From positions 1 through 19,213 of the forward strand of contig CAKSDE010000029.1 in NCBI GenBank assembly GCA_934444735.1: a stretch of 19,213 nucleotides of DNA, written 5' to 3'. A model generated the notes under the pieces. It saw only the letters and a list, made by a program, of their open reading frames with translations, ran no database searches and was not told where the DNA came from. Below, piece by piece: positions 17,211-19,213 of this stretch. Each line of letters begins with the position of its first letter. Position 1 is the first letter of the stretch. Source of the DNA: an uncultured Clostridia bacterium. Its GTDB lineage: Bacteria > Bacillota > Clostridia > UBA1381. The position numbers and the translations under genes are program-made.

Positions 17211-18297
17211 GGGAGGGGGGGCGCGGACATATTCTTGGACTATTTTATGCTGTTAATCCAAGACTATGTCTGTACTCTACCGGGCTCATATAGTCCAGTG
17301 ACTACTTAATTCGTTTCGTGTTATACCAGTTAATATAACTGTTAATTTCATCGATGAAAGCCTCCATAGATACATCTATCCATGAACGTCCGTAAAACAT
17401 TTCATTTTTTAGTCTGCCGAAAAATCCTTCACAGGCTGCATTGTCAGGTGAGCACCCTTTCTTCGACATAGAACGTGTCAGTCCGGCTGTTTCCATTCGT
17501 TCTATCCAGCCCGGCCACCGATAATGGCTTCCTCTGTCTGTATGTATAAGGGGGTGTTCAGAGGGCAATAGTGTGCCAATAGCATCCTTAAGCATTGAAT
17601 TGACTAAGATGGAATCAGGTGTTCTACTGATATTCCAGCTTACAACCATTCCATCAAAACAGTCGATTATAGGTGAAAGATAGACTTTTCCGGCAGGAAT
17701 TGCAAATTCCGTTATATCAGTAAGCCACTTTGTATTTGGCTGCTCTGCATGAAAATCACGATTGATTATATTATCTACCTCAGGAGTAATTTCGCCTCTA
17801 TATGAACTATATTTCTTCGTGCGTTTTGCCGGTACTACTAAATTTTCAGCCTTCATAATACGACGGACGATTTTCTCCGAAACAGTATTTCCTAACTTCT
17901 TAAGTTCTTCATGAATTCGCCTATAGCCATAACAATTTCTGCATTCTTTGAAAATTTCTTTTATCTTGATTCGCAATTCATAATATTTATCCGGCTTTTT
18001 AATCACATTTTCCTGGTAATAGTAGCTGCTTTTTGCTATTCGCAGAAATTTTAATAACTGCGGCAGTGGATACTTGTTCTTCATGGCATCAATAACCACT
18101 GCTTTTTCATGGTTTTTTAGTTCCGTTATATTGATGCCGGGGTCTTTTTTTAACAGATTTAATGACTCTTTTAATACATCGACTTCCATTTGCAGCTGCT
18201 TTATTTGATCCTGTAGCTCAGAAATGTCCTGCACCGGCACAGATTCTGCATTAAAGTCAATATTTTCTCTTTTGATTTGTTTTTTAGATGACATAAG
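17211..18297 (-). mobile_element. IS3-family insertion sequence remnant, OrfA end missing
   Basis: The element spans the G-rich end near 17211-17225 (GGGAGGGGGGGCGCGGACAT, probable terminal inverted repeat beside the transposase 3' end) to about 18297. No matching inverted repeat is seen at the other end, and the OrfA gene (helix-turn-helix protein) expected upstream of OrfB is absent; instead the sequence passes directly into a relaxase reading frame. The element is therefore 5'-truncated, and no target-site duplication can be defined. Confidence 0.65.
17302..18294 (-). CDS. IS3-family transposase OrfB, truncated by a premature stop
   Basis: This encodes the DDE transposase of an IS3-family element. 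The likely start is ATG 18294 (MSSKKQIKRENI), although the frame is open further upstream through sequence that belongs to the neighbouring relaxase gene. A leucine-zipper-like helix (SELQDQIKQLQMEVDVLKES) precedes the HTH_21-like region (YGYRRIHEELKKLG) and the integrase core: WLTDITEF (first Asp), HTDRGSHY (second Asp) and NAACEGFFGRLKNE (Glu), with exactly 35 residues between the second Asp and the Glu. The frame stops with TAG at 17302-17304 after NTKRIK. Past this stop the same frame reads SLDYMSPVEYRHSLGLTA and ends with TAA at 17245-17247, which is the normal family C-terminus. So a single-codon nonsense change removes the last 18 residues. OrfA is missing, so autonomous transposition is unlikely. 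Confidence 0.9.
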   Translation of the reverse strand: MSSKKQIKRENIDFNAESVPVQDISELQDQIKQLQMEVDVLKESLNLLKKDPGINITELKNHEKAVVIDAMKNKYPLPQLLKFLRIAKSSYYYQENVIKKPDKYYELRIKIKEIFKECRNCYGYRRIHEELKKLGNTVSEKIVRRIMKAENLVVPAKRTKKYSSYRGEITPEVDNIINRDFHAEQPNTKWLTDITEFAIPAGKVYLSPIIDCFDGMVVSWNISRTPDSILVNSMLKDAIGTLLPSEHPLIHTDRGSHYRWPGWIERMETAGLTRSMSKKGCSPDNAACEGFFGRLKNEMFYGRSWIDVSMEAFIDEINSYINWYNTKRIK

Positions 18298-18300
18298 TCC

Positions 18301-18939
18301 TGCTACAAAGTCAGCTGGACAGACGAGAGAAAATCTATTTGCTACACCACTCCCGGCGGCAAAAAATGCAGAGATTACAGACTGCACGAAGATAAGTTTT
18401 TGAAGGAGAATATGGAAAATGAATTCAACTTTAGAGGAATTAAAAAGTATGAACCGACAGATGCAGGACTTAACACCGATTTTAAATCGCCTGGATATTT
18501 TGGAGGAGAAAATCGAAGCTCTGTCACATCAGGACAGGGACAGACTGACGGCGGAATTGAATTTGCTTTCAACACAGGCTGGGAAAATTCAAGAAGAACT
18601 TTTTACAAAAACCGAGAAAGGGTTAAAGAAAATTCGCATAGCGGTGTATCGCATAACAGTGGCGTTAGTGATTTCAATAATCTCAATTACGGCATTGGTA
18701 AAAGGGTGTTTAGCCTTGTTAAATCTGTTTCGGGGATAAGCAAAAAGAAAGGTTATGACGAGGACGACACGGCAGCAATATCTCTTATAACAGGTCTGTC
18801 CGCCGCATCGGTTTGCATATTGATTGAATTGATTAAAAACGCACGCGATGAAGATTTGACGGAGGACTACATAGAGGAGATGGTTGAAAAACTCGGCGGA
18901 AATGAAGGAAACGAGCTCGGCGGTATGAAAATGCAGTGA
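18301..18939 (+). pseudogene. 3' part of a probable relaxase/mobilization gene, cut by IS3
   Basis: The frame is open from 18292 to the TGA at 18937-18939. From 18301 it reads CYKVSWTDERKSICYTTPGG, then KKCRDYRLHEDKFLKENMEN, which resembles the region after the nuclease domain in relaxases of clostridial mobilizable and conjugative elements (inference from memory of the family, no search). The catalytic N-terminal part (Tyr and His motifs) is absent because the IS3 remnant begins at about 18297. The rest is Gly/Asn/Ser-rich (about 18420-18740) and then an acidic helical tail (AAISLITGLSAASVCILIEL, later TEDYIEEMVEKL). The middle section is also coding in another frame (see the nested gene at 18419). 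Alternatively this is a mobilization accessory protein, but the join with KxCRDxxLHEDKFLKE favours a relaxase tail. Without its nuclease domain it cannot nick DNA. Confidence 0.55.
18419..18739 (+). CDS. Nested mobilization-type protein: coiled coil plus membrane segment
   Basis: A complete 106-codon gene lies wholly inside the relaxase reading frame, shifted by one base. Its ATG (18419) has AAGGAG ten bases upstream. The product begins MNSTLEELKSMNRQMQDL and has a regular heptad pattern of Leu/Ile over residues about 3-62 (ILNRLDILEEKIEAL and so on). A basic stretch (KGLKKIRIAVYR) follows, then a hydrophobic span of about 25 residues (73-103) ending LLNLFRG. This is a plausible dimeric membrane-anchored coiled-coil protein. 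In ColE1-type plasmids, mobilization genes mbeB and mbeD are nested in the relaxase gene mbeA in other frames, and this arrangement is analogous; homology is not claimed. The composition is too regular to be a by-product of the other frame. The specific role is unknown. Confidence 0.6.
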   Translation: MNSTLEELKSMNRQMQDLTPILNRLDILEEKIEALSHQDRDRLTAELNLLSTQAGKIQEELFTKTEKGLKKIRIAVYRITVALVISIISITALVKGCLALLNLFRG

Positions 18940-19022
18940 AATTAAATAATAAAAATTGAATATTTGGATTTTGACGGACATAGTATGTAATATAAATCTG
19001 ATTTGGAAATGGAGGACTTTAT

Positions 19023-19202
19023 ATGAAAGGACAAGTTTTACATATAACCTTCCATAATCCAAATACAAGGTCGGACTCCGAAAAAATAGCCGGTGAATTT
19101 ATTTCACGGGCGGCAACGGGAGTATTGACCAAGATGATTTTAGATAATCAAGAAAAACGAACCTTAAAAAATAGCTCTGAATCAGAAAGTGATTTGGATT
19201 AG
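19023..19202 (+). CDS. Small hypothetical protein of the mobile element (HNPNT motif)
   Basis: A 59-residue gene with a strong Shine-Dalgarno (GGAGG at 19011-19015, seven bases before ATG 19023). The product starts MKGQVLHITFHNPNTRSDSE and continues to a short amphipathic helix (AGEFISRAATGVLTKMILD) and an acidic tail (SSESESDLD). Small proteins beginning with a strand and HNPNT occur near relaxase genes in clostridial mobile elements as I recall them, but no function is assigned. It follows the relaxase tail by 83 bp of A/T-rich DNA in which I see no consensus promoter. It is probably co-transcribed with the relaxase. Confidence 0.65.
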   Translation: MKGQVLHITFHNPNTRSDSEKIAGEFISRAATGVLTKMILDNQEKRTLKNSSESESDLD

Positions 19203-19213
19203 GAAATAAATAG

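Noticed and set aside
18961..18999. Promoter before the small HNPNT gene (TTGACG upstream)
   Set aside because: No -10 box at acceptable spacing; candidate hexamers give about 14 or 19 bp.
18589..19068. Minus-strand 159-codon ORF at the right end
   Set aside because: Phe/Tyr/Ile-rich antisense of the relaxase tail, nested gene and small ORF; no ribosome site.

Overview
The window looks like an accessory region of a low-GC, Gram-positive anaerobe of the class Clostridia. The clues are strong AGGAGG-type ribosome binding sites, TTGACA/TATAAT promoters with A/T-rich spacers, secreted proteins with three S-layer homology (SLH) domains or a copper-amine-oxidase-like stalk domain, an IS3-family transposase of a type common in Lachnospiraceae/Oscillospiraceae, and tandem large serine recombinases. 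A pectin- or glycan-degrading gut clostridium is plausible, but the species cannot be read from the sequence.

Layout. (1) 1-3730 is mobile-element debris. It holds a promoter and Shine-Dalgarno leading off the left edge, a piece of group II intron reverse transcriptase, a piece of tyrosine integrase, and two tandem large serine recombinases on the minus strand; the second has lost its natural C-terminus. A short minus-strand ORF (3634-3729) and a membrane-protein tail (to about 3904) with a terminator mark the edge of this block. (2) 4069-17178 is a 13-kb surface-glycan locus. A minus-strand AraC-type regulator is divergent from four co-directional genes for exported proteins: a beta-helix protein of glycosidase/lyase type with a stalk domain; a secreted protein with three copies of an unrecognised ~230-residue beta-rich module alternating with Ig-like modules; an SLH-anchored 1244-residue protein that begins with a fourth copy of that module; and an 846-residue protein with a degenerate SLH-like N-terminus. 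Gaps within the four-gene run are 21 bp, 154 bp and a 4-bp ATGA overlap, so one AraC-controlled transcript is likely. (3) 17211-19213 is a second mobile block: an IS3 remnant (no OrfA, premature TAG near the end of OrfB) abutting the 3' part of a probable relaxase gene of a mobilizable or conjugative element. Within that relaxase tail, in another frame, lies a complete 106-codon gene for a coiled-coil plus membrane-segment protein with its own Shine-Dalgarno. A small HNPNT-motif protein follows.

Inferred working model: the AraC protein senses a sugar and activates the operon. The beta-helix enzyme and the repeat proteins act at the cell surface, and the SLH proteins hold the complex on secondary wall polymers. 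The locus may be cargo or a neighbour of the mobile elements; the sequence does not settle which. The most notable observations are the nested gene in the relaxase, the unrecognised repeated module shared by two adjacent proteins, and a sharply bounded tract of high identity between two of its copies that suggests gene conversion.
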